64,000 bases of DNA. Source: Balanoglossus misakiensis. Taxonomy: Eukaryota > Hemichordata. Position numbers and translations under genes: made by a program. Below the pieces are notes generated by a model. It did no database searches and had not been told where the DNA came from. It worked only from the letters and a program-made list of their open reading frames with translations. Location of the stretch: the NCBI GenBank assembly GCA_040954595.2, contig CM082590.2:8680001-8744000 (forward strand), written 5' to 3'. This document shows, one piece after another, positions 46,701-51,706 of this stretch. Each line of letters opens with the position of its first letter. The first letter of the stretch is position 1.

Positions 46701-48811
46701 ATTGCCCAGAAAATTCTAAATATGGAATTGACAGATTTATTCAATTCGATCTGTTATTGTGATACACATAAACAACATTAAAGTTTAATTCTTTCATGTG
46801 TGTGGTTGAGTCTGGGATCATAGGACTGAAAACGATGCAATCATGTAGATATTGACCATTCAACATTCTTTAAAGGGAAGGGGGTCGTCGCGCCGCGTGG
46901 GTGTCCCCCCTTGATGAGAATATGTCCTCCCATACCAGCACAAACCCCACTGCAGTCGCCACGACTTACTAGGATCTTCAGTTGCTAGCTGTCATGCCCA
47001 GTCTACGCTACGGTTGGCTGCTTCGTTCATTCTAAGAATGATCTAATTTCAGAGATTTGTGGATAAATTGTAATGTTTATAAACAAACAAATGCAGCGCG
47101 ACGACCCCTTCACTTTAATGAAGTGATTCAAACCAGAAGCAACAGTTGACACACACAACGAAAATACAGCAAATAATATTCAGAAGTTACAACTATTGTA
47201 GTTTTAACCCCTGCATCAAGACCATTGACCAGTTGACAGATCCAGACAGACCATTGTAACATTAACATCCCATGTCAAACGCCGATCACCGTTACCCTGA
47301 CAACACCACACACAACCTGTCCAACAGCAATCAAATCCAGATAACCCTTTGACCCCCGCCATTTTAAGTGGATCTGTAGTGTTCTATGCAGGGGACAGTC
47401 CACTCACCGATAAAATAGGGATGGCAGGATTTATAGGTGTGAACTTGGATACAGAAATATTTGATCGTAGTAATGACATCGTCGTCAAGGTTTTTTATTT
47501 TAATCGATTGCGCTGTTGCCATATTAAAGGTTACCTGAGTCTGGATACATACTTTATTGTAGTTTAGATAAGATTTTCAACAGTCCTTCAAACACAGACA
47601 AAAATTAAACAAGTACGTCTTATTTTTGTGCTTGATAGCTTCATTAAAAGTTAAATGGCCACCTGTATATAGTGGCCACTTTGTTACAGTCCCTGTGCAA
47701 TTTACATGTACAGTCAAACCTGTGTTAGTGGCCACCTCTATATAGTGGCCACTTTGTTACAGTCCCCGTGCAATTTACATGTGCATTAATTGACCTGTCT
47801 ATAAAGGCCACCAGTGACCTGTCTATAAAGGCTAGTTTAGGAAAGTCCCTTGACTGGCCACTATAGACAGGTTCCACTGTACATTACTATCAAAACTGTT
47901 ACTCACCAGATCTGGAACCAAGATGGCGGCCCTGTTGTCGTTGGCAACCTTCTCATTTAGTTCGAACGCATCTATCGTCTGCAAGAAAAGAATGAAACCA
48001 CAGTTCAAAGTGTGCAGTGTACACCTGTGCTAATTAAGTCCACGCTCAAATCCAGACAGTCATACCAGAGATTTTAAAAAGTGGCAAGATTTAAGTTTAG
48101 TATTCCCAAGAATAAGATGATATCGAACTTGATACTGATGTGCATAAGCAAAGATATCATCATGTAGTGAGAAATATTCTTCTGAAATGTAACCAGCAAT
48201 ATTACTAGTAGACTACTTTGATTTTTATAACACAGAAGAATGCCTTTCACTGTGATATATAATAAAATATGCAAGACACAACATTACACTATACTATAAT
48301 ACAATAACTACTTAACAATACAATGCAAATAATACAAGACAATACAATACAATACACTATACAATACAATACACAATACAATCCTCTTGTATGATAGAGA
48401 TTTATATTTTGTAGTACAGTATTGCCAGTGTTGTATTTTACTGTAGTGTAGTGTAGCGTAGTGTAGTGTAGTGTAGTGTAGTGTAGTGTAGTGTAGCGTA
48501 GTGTAGTGAAGCGTAGTTTAGTGTAGCGTAGCGTAGTTTAATGTAATGTAATGTAATGTAGTGTAGTGTAGTGTAGTGTAGCGTAGTGTAGTGGCGTGTA
48601 ATATAAAGTAGTAGTGTAATGTTGAGTATAAAATCTTAACATCTACCTTTGCTACTCTGGTTTTAATTTTATTCAACTCTTCTTGTGTTTCATCAGCTTG
48701 GCGCTTGGCCTTGGCCCGCGTCGTTTTATCGATGACCGCCTGGGCGGGGGCATCTCCGCGATCCAAGATGGACATCCCCGCGATGTGGGGACCGTGGACG
48801 TCAGCGCTCAT
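10327..48811 (-). CDS. Large coiled-coil protein, 35 coding exons (whole gene model)
   Basis: Span of a hand-built model: 35 coding exons, 4944 nt including the stop, 1647 residues. Phase is kept at every junction, and nearly all donors are GTAAGN, GTGAGN or close variants, which strongly supports one transcript. Residue plan: 1-120 short helical N-terminus; about 187-410 long coiled coil ending in an acidic-basic stretch; 411-575 Pro/Ser/Thr-rich linker with repeated TPL motifs; 648-771 second coiled coil; 772-967 acidic, Ser-rich linker with a basic patch; 990-1330 helical segments; 1330-1647 Pro/Ser-rich tail. No signal peptide, membrane span or enzyme motif was seen. The architecture suggests a cytoskeletal, ciliary or centrosomal scaffold, but that is inference. 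I do not recognise the family. The exons are listed separately. Confidence 0.88.
10900..11142 (-). CDS. Coiled-coil gene, coding exon 34
   Basis: 243 nt, phase 1 to 1. Acceptor gtctatttgtag, donor gtgaga. It encodes a low-complexity tail (STPYVNPNSSGAGSRLRAK, then TKKTKSSSGSSKRSVTVTS). GC-rich against AT-rich introns. Confidence 0.86.
11438..11574 (-). CDS. Coiled-coil gene, coding exon 33
   Basis: 137 nt, phase 2 to 1. Acceptor ttaaatttcag, donor gttagt. It encodes AQIKPVSTDDRLVMASNTN and a Pro/Ser-rich end (PSANPSPNAPKRPHSTP). Confidence 0.85.
11681..11860. mobile_element. TA-ended palindromic MITE (family D), copy 1
   Basis: About 180 bp, ends ACAGTAAAACCTGTCTAAAC and its complement. TA ends with CAGT termini suggest a Tc1/mariner-type origin (inference). 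Confidence 0.65.
11911..12131 (-). CDS. Coiled-coil gene, coding exon 32
   Basis: 221 nt, phase 0 to 2. Acceptor aatatttgacag, donor gtgaga. It encodes FDASEIPEEYEEAPMQGL and a segment ending MITTPRLLELDVNRMLIGQ. Acidic and poorly structured at first, with a likely short amphipathic helix at the end. Confidence 0.87.
12278..12451. mobile_element. TA-ended palindromic MITE (family D), copy 2
   Basis: Same family and orientation as the copy about 0.6 kb to the left. Confidence 0.65.
12536..12701 (-). CDS. Coiled-coil gene, coding exon 31
   Basis: 166 nt, phase 2 to 0, up to residue 1384. Acceptor gtctcccacag, donor gtaagc. It opens the disordered tail: GYVAKYMGKISNNYRPPK and then Pro/Thr-rich sequence with SYTPLRDGTP, which repeats the TPLR motif of exon 13. 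Confidence 0.86.
12806..12975. repeat. (TCTG)n-rich region
   Basis: Imperfect TCTG/TCTA repeats in an intron of the coiled-coil gene. Confidence 0.8.
13148..13290 (-). CDS. Coiled-coil gene, coding exon 30
   Basis: 143 nt, phase 0 to 2. Acceptor tgtttcttcag, donor gtaagt. A helix (RAQRWNEKMDEMGEERMRL) is followed by LMDTLTMIEEESGIFLIKP and IYSWKGK. The aromatic end marks the edge of the helical region and would make a good probe for homologues. Confidence 0.9.
13400..13562. repeat. (CT)n and (GTTT)n microsatellite
   Basis: Long CT run followed by GTTTGTTT, in the short intron between exons 29 and 30. Confidence 0.88.
13600..13676 (-). CDS. Coiled-coil gene, coding exon 29
   Basis: 77 nt, phase 1 to 0, up to residue 1281. 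Acceptor tttttcttcag, donor gtgagt. It encodes HVRQSQSLDDDVFHLLDKM and ends ALQNA. Confidence 0.86.
13809..13901. mobile_element. piggyBac-like MITE (family A) beside exon 28
   Basis: Core and right terminus clear, outer ends mutated. It ends 22 bp from the donor side of exon 28 of the coiled-coil gene. Confidence 0.68.
13924..14240 (-). CDS. Coiled-coil gene, coding exon 28 (largest)
   Basis: 317 nt, phase 2 to 1, up to residue 1255. Acceptor gtttctttgcag, donor gttagt. A helix (VVMMEMQDMITELQRELAA) is followed by a loop and a longer helical part (KISQDSYKKAVDAMESYVE). A palindromic MITE starts only 20-odd nt below the donor. Confidence 0.9.
14503..14550 (-). CDS. Coiled-coil gene, coding exon 27
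   Basis: 48 nt, phase 2 to 2. Acceptor tgattatag, donor gtaagt. It encodes KAEQQKEKKVYEEQL, a pure coiled-coil exon that could be skipped in frame. Confidence 0.8.
14835..15054 (-). CDS. Coiled-coil gene, coding exon 26
   Basis: 220 nt, phase 1 to 2. Acceptor cattccgtgacag, donor gtaagt. A helix (ALKEIAEILSMLIENEMD) is followed by a Gln/Pro-rich loop (QQSQLPPPPLAEE) and a second helix ending LQDAVEK. Confidence 0.89.
15198..15305 (-). CDS. Coiled-coil gene, coding exon 25
   Basis: 108 nt, phase 1 to 1. Acceptor tttgtttttag, donor gtaaat. It encodes ELMSHATRLEDIPIVEFDD and then a helix (VQVSEMKENTEK). It seems to form one folded unit with exons 24 and 26. Confidence 0.86.
15603..15709 (-). 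CDS. Coiled-coil gene, coding exon 24
   Basis: 107 nt, phase 2 to 1. Acceptor tctgttttag, donor gtaagg. It encodes a compact helix, VSIAEHPIVQEYLKTYQIV continuing to VKILQEK. Confidence 0.88.
15917..15993. repeat. (GT)n/(GC)n tract
   Basis: Alternating purine-pyrimidine run including GTGCGCGCGTGCGTGTG, a Z-DNA-prone sequence, just below the exon 23 donor. Confidence 0.8.
16008..16071 (-). CDS. Coiled-coil gene, coding exon 23
   Basis: 64 nt, phase 1 to 2. Acceptor ttctatgctcag, donor gtatgt. It encodes VGVELVDHATSPMTIRSGA. A (GT)n/(GC)n tract lies directly below its donor. Confidence 0.83.
16582..16845 (-). CDS. Coiled-coil gene, coding exon 22
   Basis: 264 nt, phase 1 to 1. Acceptor atgtctttcag, donor gtatgt. 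It contains a basic patch (PTRRVVRRPRSISS), an acidic Ser-rich run (FSDDESSTSDTDE) and a second basic patch (NKRRSKFKKDR). The last resembles a nuclear localisation signal, which is inference only. Confidence 0.87.
17617..17857 (-). CDS. Coiled-coil gene, coding exon 21
   Basis: 241 nt, phase 0 to 1, residues 800-880. Acceptor taattgcccag, donor gtaagt. Order along the exon: Pro/Ser linker, a short helix (LVNKLKAQMEERRAERQSR), then an acidic end (FPEDDEAGG). It is GC- and CpG-rich compared with the flanking introns. Confidence 0.88.
18891..19227. repeat. Tandem duplication, two ~168-bp units
   Basis: Units begin TGATGAACATGAACACAACA at 18891 and 19060 and are about 90% alike. Inside each, GAACATGAACA-like blocks recur, and similar ACATGAA words extend back to about 18600. 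Lies in an intron of the coiled-coil gene. Confidence 0.7.
20987..21070 (-). CDS. Coiled-coil gene, coding exon 20
   Basis: 84 nt, residues 772-799, phase 0 to 0. Acceptor tttgctcacag, donor gtaaga. It encodes an acidic, Thr/Pro-containing linker (PAEQVEDETQTTPLP onwards). A full-length fold-back MITE lies 42 nt into the upstream intron. Confidence 0.82.
21113..21467. mobile_element. Full-length fold-back MITE (family B)
   Basis: 355 bp, TTAA at both ends, terminal repeats starting AGGGACAAAGTCTCTCTCTC. The two halves are near-perfect inverted copies (both carry the CCATCCCACTTGTAG block or its complement) meeting at about 21290, so the RNA would form a long hairpin. It lies in an intron of the coiled-coil gene. 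Confidence 0.78.
21982..22116 (-). CDS. Coiled-coil gene, coding exon 19
   Basis: 135 nt, residues 727-771, phase 0 to 0. Acceptor gacccccctag, donor gtgagt. It starts AKEKEQVETTVAELQESKK and finishes the second coiled coil, ending KGAKTPESK. Confidence 0.87.
22581..22817 (-). CDS. Coiled-coil gene, coding exon 18
   Basis: 237 nt, residues 648-726, phase 0 to 0. Acceptor cctcgcag, donor gtgagt. Nearly the whole exon is coiled coil, for example SLQAEMRTQKEDSTKRYNK and EAEKEADEAMIQLEAF. Confidence 0.9.
22887..23119. mobile_element. TTAA-flanked MITE (family C), copy 1
   Basis: About 233 bp, TTAA at each end, terminal GAAGGGGTCGTCGCGCCGCG and its complement. The interior is not palindromic. 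Lies in an intron of the coiled-coil gene. Confidence 0.68.
23314..23495 (-). CDS. Coiled-coil gene, coding exon 17
   Basis: 182 nt, phase 1 to 0, up to residue 647. Acceptor gtccactctag, donor gtaaga. A Ser-rich start (SDKQSSSDSMKAPSSSR) is followed by an acidic stretch and a more folded end (RWANLPPEKIRGGFKQF). Confidence 0.86.
23575..23662. repeat. (GT)n microsatellite
   Basis: Interrupted GT repeat in the intron between exons 16 and 17. Confidence 0.8.
23744..23777 (-). CDS. Coiled-coil gene, coding exon 16
   Basis: 34 nt, phase 0 to 1. Acceptor tttgattaaag, donor gtaagt. It encodes DQLSRQSTTSK. Its phase fits the next exon, which supports inclusion. Confidence 0.72.
23778..25350 (-). 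other. Intron 15 of the coiled-coil gene
   Basis: 1.6 kb, AT-rich; nothing further recognised. Confidence 0.5.
25351..25392 (-). CDS. Coiled-coil gene, coding exon 15
   Basis: 42 nt, residues 562-575, phase 0 to 0. Acceptor gttatttacag, donor gtaagt. It encodes VNKDTPGSLSRKKS, a short basic exon with another TP site and an SRKKS kinase-like site. Confidence 0.75.
26602..26826 (-). CDS. Coiled-coil gene, coding exon 14
   Basis: 225 nt, residues 487-561, phase 0 to 0. It starts YENRSQNQLLTPNPS and ends ENLDPMLAD before donor gtaagt. The acceptor (ctttgatggtaag) overlaps a perfect donor consensus. A second in-frame acceptor 27 nt upstream (ctaaccag, exon edge 26853) would add nine residues (HVLFFFDGK). 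Which one is used cannot be told from sequence. Confidence 0.75.
28430..28657 (-). CDS. Coiled-coil gene, coding exon 13 (TPL-motif linker)
   Basis: 228 nt, residues 411-486, phase 0 to 0. Acceptor tgctatacag, donor gtaatg. It encodes a disordered, proline-rich segment with six TPL or TPF motifs (RTPL, TTPL, PTPL, STPF, STPL, ETPL) within about 45 residues. Confidence 0.85.
29089..29196 (-). CDS. Coiled-coil gene, coding exon 12
   Basis: 108 nt, residues 375-410, phase 0 to 0. Acceptor tttataacacag, donor gtaagt. It starts EEELERVKHWESDSEDEDR and ends in a basic, Ser-rich run (SRRS, SRKSSR) typical of basophilic kinase sites. Confidence 0.87.
29386..29397 (-). CDS. Coiled-coil gene, 12-nt microexon
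   Basis: 12 nt, phase 0 to 0, encoding RMDE (residues 371-374). Acceptor gttgaaaaacacag, donor gtaatg. With the next exon it reads RMDEEEELERVK, a smooth continuation of an acidic helix. Confidence 0.55.
29640..29705. repeat. (CATA)n microsatellite
   Basis: Short ACATACAT run. Confidence 0.7.
30209..31014. mobile_element. PIF/Harbinger-like non-autonomous element
   Basis: About 805 bp with perfect 22-bp terminal inverted repeats (GGGACCGTTCAGTTTTTACG start) and a TTA triplet directly repeated outside each end, as expected for PIF/Harbinger transposons. The interior has no transposase ORF but many C- and G-tracts of 6-10 bases. It lies in an intron of the coiled-coil gene. Confidence 0.68.
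32218..32290. repeat. (CA)n microsatellite
   Basis: CACACA run with CAGACATA variants. Confidence 0.8.
32310..32327 (-). CDS. Coiled-coil gene, 18-nt microexon
   Basis: 18 nt, phase 0 to 0, encoding ATAKER (residues 365-370). Acceptor gttacctag, donor gtaaga. It extends the coiled coil without breaking charge periodicity. As a multiple of three it could be skipped without a frameshift. Confidence 0.6.
33710..33816 (-). CDS. Coiled-coil gene, coding exon 9
   Basis: 107 nt, phase 1 to 0, up to residue 364. Acceptor ttttttttccag, donor gtaagg. It encodes ELKKEHDTVVRDLQKRH and then a charged helix ending KIKKLE. Confidence 0.87.
35925..35940 (+). promoter_or_regulatory. YY1-like initiator in intron 8
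   Basis: AACATGGCGAC in a CpG-richer island. About 165 bp to its left a minus-strand donor (CAGAG then gtaaat, at 35766) could belong to an alternative first exon of the coiled-coil gene. Confidence 0.3.
37586..37678. mobile_element. piggyBac-like MITE (family A)
   Basis: TTAA on both sides, left end CCCTCTCCCC diverged, right end GAAAGGG. Confidence 0.65.
39118..39240. repeat. (TCTG)n/(CT)n microsatellite
   Basis: Imperfect pyrimidine repeat. Confidence 0.8.
39336..39484. mobile_element. Family B fold-back MITE, internally deleted
   Basis: Both termini recognisable, with most of the inner palindrome lost (about 150 bp). It lies 45 bp from the donor of exon 8. Confidence 0.65.
39529..39595 (-). 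CDS. Coiled-coil gene, coding exon 8
   Basis: 67 nt, phase 0 to 1. Acceptor tttgttgacag, donor gtgcgt. It encodes NLIDKLQSKLTQAIVALED. It is flanked by introns of about 3.9 and 5.7 kb. A truncated fold-back MITE ends about 45 nt below its donor. Confidence 0.82.
39596..43455 (-). other. Intron 7 of the coiled-coil gene
   Basis: 3.9 kb of AT-rich sequence. No splice-bounded exon or recognisable repeat family was identified on either strand. Confidence 0.5.
43456..43623 (-). CDS. Coiled-coil gene, coding exon 7
   Basis: 168 nt, residues 251-306, phase 0 to 0. Acceptor tttctgtag, donor gttagt. It starts EKLKQIDDLKLVIRAKDDE and ends SANEDNQ. The acceptor lies about 45 nt from a long (ACAT)n repeat in the upstream intron. 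Confidence 0.88.
43669..43862. repeat. (ACAT)n microsatellite
   Basis: About 48 nearly pure ACAT units with one ATAT interruption; a source of false ORFs on both strands. Confidence 0.92.
44448..44548 (-). CDS. Coiled-coil gene, coding exon 6
   Basis: 101 nt, phase 1 to 0, up to residue 250. Acceptor gtttttcag, donor gtaaga. It encodes IEDKEDKMTMLYKQIDV and continues as charged coiled coil. Confidence 0.87.
44801..44886 (-). CDS. Coiled-coil gene, coding exon 5
   Basis: 86 nt, phase 2 to 1. Acceptor attttttcag, donor gttggt (weaker than its neighbours). It encodes SKKKLEKALQQAKDD onwards to LLGAQT, a clear heptad-type coiled coil. Confidence 0.85.
45174..45370 (-). CDS. Coiled-coil gene, coding exon 4
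   Basis: 197 nt, ends in phase 2, residues 123-188. Acceptor ttttatag, donor gtaagt. An acidic start (NTYDEDELMPKRKEVDLDE) is followed by a helix and ends with a Gly/Lys-rich turn, MITGGKGGTK. Confidence 0.88.
45572..45700 (-). CDS. Coiled-coil gene, coding exon 3
   Basis: 129 nt, residues 80-122, phase 0 to 0. Acceptor ttttttcag, donor gtaagt. It starts VELEKIIGDAIAKKK, contains the hydrophobic run VVVFIVG, and ends LLSQLND. The alternating hydrophobic strand inside an otherwise helical region may be a small folded motif. Confidence 0.88.
45725..45946. mobile_element. Family B fold-back MITE, shortened
   Basis: TTAA at both ends; about 222 bp; the right arm is mostly deleted. It begins 25 bp from the acceptor side of exon 3. 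Confidence 0.68.
46167..46258. mobile_element. piggyBac-like MITE (family A)
   Basis: TTAA on both sides, CCCTTTCAC at the left, eroded right terminus. Confidence 0.7.
46870..47118. mobile_element. TTAA-flanked MITE (family C), copy 2, opposite orientation
   Basis: About 249 bp; the reverse complement of copy 1 along its length, including the CTTCGTTCATTCTAAGAATG block. Finding two copies defines the boundaries. Confidence 0.7.
47709..47881. mobile_element. TA-ended palindromic MITE (family E), copy 1
   Basis: Ends ACAGTCAAACCTGTGTTAGT and CAGGTTCCACTGTA; contains repeated AGTGGCCAC and its complement. A partial second copy adjoins on the left (about 47651-47705). Confidence 0.62.
47907..47978 (-). 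CDS. Coiled-coil gene, coding exon 2
   Basis: 72 nt, residues 56-79, phase 0 to 0. Acceptor cttgcag, donor gtgagt. It starts TIDAFELNEKV and ends AAILVPDL. Confidence 0.85.
48290..48615. repeat. Paired pentanucleotide repeats (ACAAT)n and (GTGTA)n
   Basis: ACAAT/ACTAT units (48290-48385) followed after a short gap by GTGTA/GCGTA units (48435-48600) with GTTTA and ATGTA variants. They start about 30 bp inside the intron after coding exon 1. Confidence 0.82.
48647..48811 (-). CDS. Coiled-coil gene, coding exon 1 (start codon)
   Basis: 165 nt, residues 1-55, phase 0 at the end. It starts MSADVHGPHIAGM and ends ELNKIKTRVAK before donor gtagat. The second half is rich in Lys, Glu and Gln and predicts a helix. 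A second in-frame ATG at residue 13 is a possible alternative start. A pentanucleotide repeat begins about 25 nt into the following intron. Confidence 0.8.
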
Positions 48812-49038
48812 TCCGGACGACGACGAACGATGCGAGCTGTGACGCCGGATGAGTTGCTCATGGAATGAGTTGTACGGAGAAACGGATCACTTGGCCGGTC
48901 TATTTCTGAACTACAACATCAAAGGTCAAAGTTCACATACAAAAGTTCAAAGGGTATCTGAGTTCAAAGTTCAACGGCACCAAGTTTCAACGGTCTATTA
49001 TCGTCCGTGATCCAATCAAATGCAAGTATGTTGGACAC
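48812..49038 (-). other. 5' UTR part of exon 2 of the coiled-coil gene
   Basis: The acceptor (tttcattcag) is at 49038. The sequence down to 48812 holds an in-frame stop upstream of the first ATG of the long reading frame, so the ATG at 48811 is the likely start. The stretch just before it encodes a Ser/Arg/His-rich run if read in frame but has no ATG. Confidence 0.6.
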
Positions 49039-49540
49039 CTGAATGAAAGATAGAAGGTGAGAAACGTTAGAAAATTAGGATATTAAATGAAAATTTAAGG
49101 TGTATTTTCTGTAACTTTCGTAACCATGGTTTCTTCAGCTCCCTGAGATGGGTCTACATTACTAGTCATAATTTTCCGTGACAAGAATCTGCCAAAGCGT
49201 CGTAAATGAGCAAAATAAATCAGTTTGAAACTGACAGAATTCCCGGGACATATCAGAAGCCTGTGTTTTGTGGAATGAGTCATACAAGATAGTGTTTGCC
49301 AAGGGGATGACATCTACCCCAACTGTACACTCATTAAACCACAGGGTCATTGCAAATTCCAGGAATGCTACGATTAAAAATATGATTGCAAATATCAATG
49401 GCCCAATATGTATACTTCCAATATTTTTAACCCAACAATTCCCATCCAAATAACTTGTGCGTATGCATGTATGTATTTTTCATTCCCAACATTTGTTCTA
49501 GTACTCCTAAAATTTATTTGAAATGACCAGACTTTGACAT

Positions 49541-49631
49541 AACTCATCGACCACTATGGTTTGGTCCAAGTTAACTGTTTTCTATTGTTAAGTTGGACCT
49601 CGACACAGGGAAAGGGGAATGGAAGGGTTAA
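49541..49631. mobile_element. piggyBac-like MITE (family A), left end decayed
   Basis: Core and the right TTAA with GGAAGGG are clear; the left end is lost. Confidence 0.6.
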
Positions 49632-50654
49632 CCTCAATGTTTATACCATTTCCAAGAAAGGGCTCAAAGCTAAGTGTATGTATTTTGCCACTTCAGCCAG
49701 CTGGCTTAATTTGACATTCACTGAATCGTATCAAATCGATATGTACAGGAAATGATGTATTTAATGTTAGCTGTGATATGTTGACAGGTGCTCTGTTGAC
49801 AGACAAACATATTTCAGTGTTTGTGGACGGACACATACATGACTACTATATTTAAAGTAAATTTGTAAGGGGTAAAGGAGGGGAATGGCTGGGGGGGGGG
49901 GGTCCGGAGTGGAGAAGGGAATCTGAGGTCAATCAACTTTTAAAAGCGTCCTTCACAACGCATCAAAAATTGGTGAACGATTATTAAAATTATTAGATTA
50001 TTAAAAAATCTACAATTATAGTTATGTTACTGCCTTGAATTACTGAACTCGGCCATTATAGGGGCGCAGTCTTGAAGAAAAAACTGGATTGCGTTCATTT
50101 TCTTCAAGTACAATAGGTTTCACCGTTATGCGTCAAAGGTGTGAATGGTGTAAATTGGTAACGCTGAACTCACAAGTACACAGTGTCTCACACTCCAACG
50201 ATTGTCTGTTTGAGGGTAAATAACTGGTTAACACGTATCAGATCGTCAGCTAAAGAACAGAATTAGGTAATCCGATCTAGAGGAACACAGGATCGCGACA
50301 AATGTCGCGGTGTTTCCGAAACAAATCGCCGCTACCCGATCCAGCGACCCAACAATAAAGAAGTGTTTTCAGAGCGTCTATAATGACGTCGACCGGAACG
50401 GCAACAACGGTATATTTGTGCTAATTTAAGGTGCGCTTAGGGTTGTTTGCCAAGGGCAATTTCTGGAACTGGCCTAAATATCACATTTTAAGCCTCTGGT
50501 ATTAAATGGCACGACCTTCGGCAGGGTTAGTGTACCACCAGAAAATCGATCGGCCCATTGATGAGTTTACGATCGTGGGACGTGATCGCTCGTCAACACT
50601 GGACAAATAGACCTATAATTTCTTACACACGCTCGTAATTTCTCTAATACTTAC

Positions 50655-50790
50655 GTGAAGTGTGAAACTGCCTTTCTTCTTTCGGACGCGACAGTCTGTA
50701 AGGACCGAATGTTGTGATTAAAGTGATGATCGAGTTCAGAAAATGCCAGTACGCTGGTATTTCAATACACTGTCCGCCATGTTGAGCTCT
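50655..50790 (-). other. Non-coding first exon of the coiled-coil gene (5' UTR)
   Basis: The lower end is a consensus donor (CTTCAC then gtaagt) at 50655. The matching acceptor is at 49038. The upper limit is approximate and set by the YY1-like motif. The exon contains an ATG at 50778-50780 that opens a 14-codon upstream ORF. Confidence 0.55.
50736..50780 (-). other. Short upstream ORF in the 5' leader
   Basis: ATG GCG GAC begins a 14-residue ORF (MADSVLKYQRTGIF) that stops before the first splice donor. Its ATG is the one inside the YY1-like initiator motif. If transcription starts upstream of it, the ORF could lower translation of the main ORF. If transcription starts within the motif, as often happens at YY1 initiators, it would not be read. 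Confidence 0.4.
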
Positions 50791-50818
50791 TGAAAGGGCG
50801 AGATTGTGTAGTCACGTG
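50772..50818 (-). promoter_or_regulatory. Putative promoter: YY1-like initiator plus E-box
   Basis: Read on the minus strand, a CACGTG E-box (50813-50818) is followed about 30 nt downstream by AACATGGCGGAC (50772-50783), a good match to the YY1 core AANATGGCGNC common at animal transcription starts. It sits just upstream of a good first-exon donor and about 2 kb from the main ATG. Confidence 0.5.
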
Positions 50819-51385
50819 ACTCGGTTGCCTGGCAGCTCCAAGCCCTGCTAGTTCACGGCGCTCAGCAACAGGACGCCCAGTTGCCATGGATTCCCCCTTA
50901 GACGCGCACGCTATTGTTTTTAACAGATTTTAGGGCTTGGCCAGTTATTCCGGCCGGGGGTCACCCTGGTTTTTAAATGCTGAGGTTGTTTTTTTGTTGA
51001 AAACGTGTACAAACTTAATATCAAACCACTAATTTTGAGGTAAATTTCATGGAATTCTCTTCCCTAAATTAAGTTTTCAGAAGTTTTAACCATTGCAATT
51101 TCATTTTCTTTCAGGTTTACGTCTGATTGGATAAAAGATTCGCCATACGAAGTACTGGATTCTCCAGAACGGTTCTGCATATTACTGAACATAGCCTGAC
51201 TAGCTATCAACATCGGGATACAAATTATGCATAGTGACTGAGAGGATAGCCATTTTCCTGAGTTTACTTGAGGGGGGTGCAATAATGAGGGAAGGGGGAG
51301 GGGCAAAAGAGGGAGGATTTCTTAGGTTTATGTCTTTGTGGCAAGGATCTGCTTCAATACCAAGCTTAGAGGGCCCACTGATCAG

Positions 51386-51391
51386 TTTATT
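51386..51391 (-). terminator. Possible TYW5 polyadenylation signal
   Basis: AATAAA on the minus strand (TTTATT on the plus strand), about 320 nt past the TYW5 stop. It is the first canonical hexamer seen downstream. Confidence 0.3.
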
Positions 51392-51706
51392 AGTCAAAGC
51401 CTGTTTATGTAGACGTCATATATGAACATTTTGGTGATATCACTTTCCATGGGACATACAATGAATCAGTGAAACAAGGGTGATTGTGGAATGGAGCTAC
51501 TAAAGACAAAGATTCAACAAACATGTTTATCATTTAGAACATTTTTTAATGTTGATATATTAAATATGTACAATTTACATTCTGTAATCTGTAAATTATC
51601 AATGGCACATATGCATTTGAGTTTATACAGCAGTCACTGTGGTACAAAATCCTTCAAGAATTCCTGCGATTGTTGAAAAATAGTCAGTGAGATGCAATGT
51701 CAAAGG

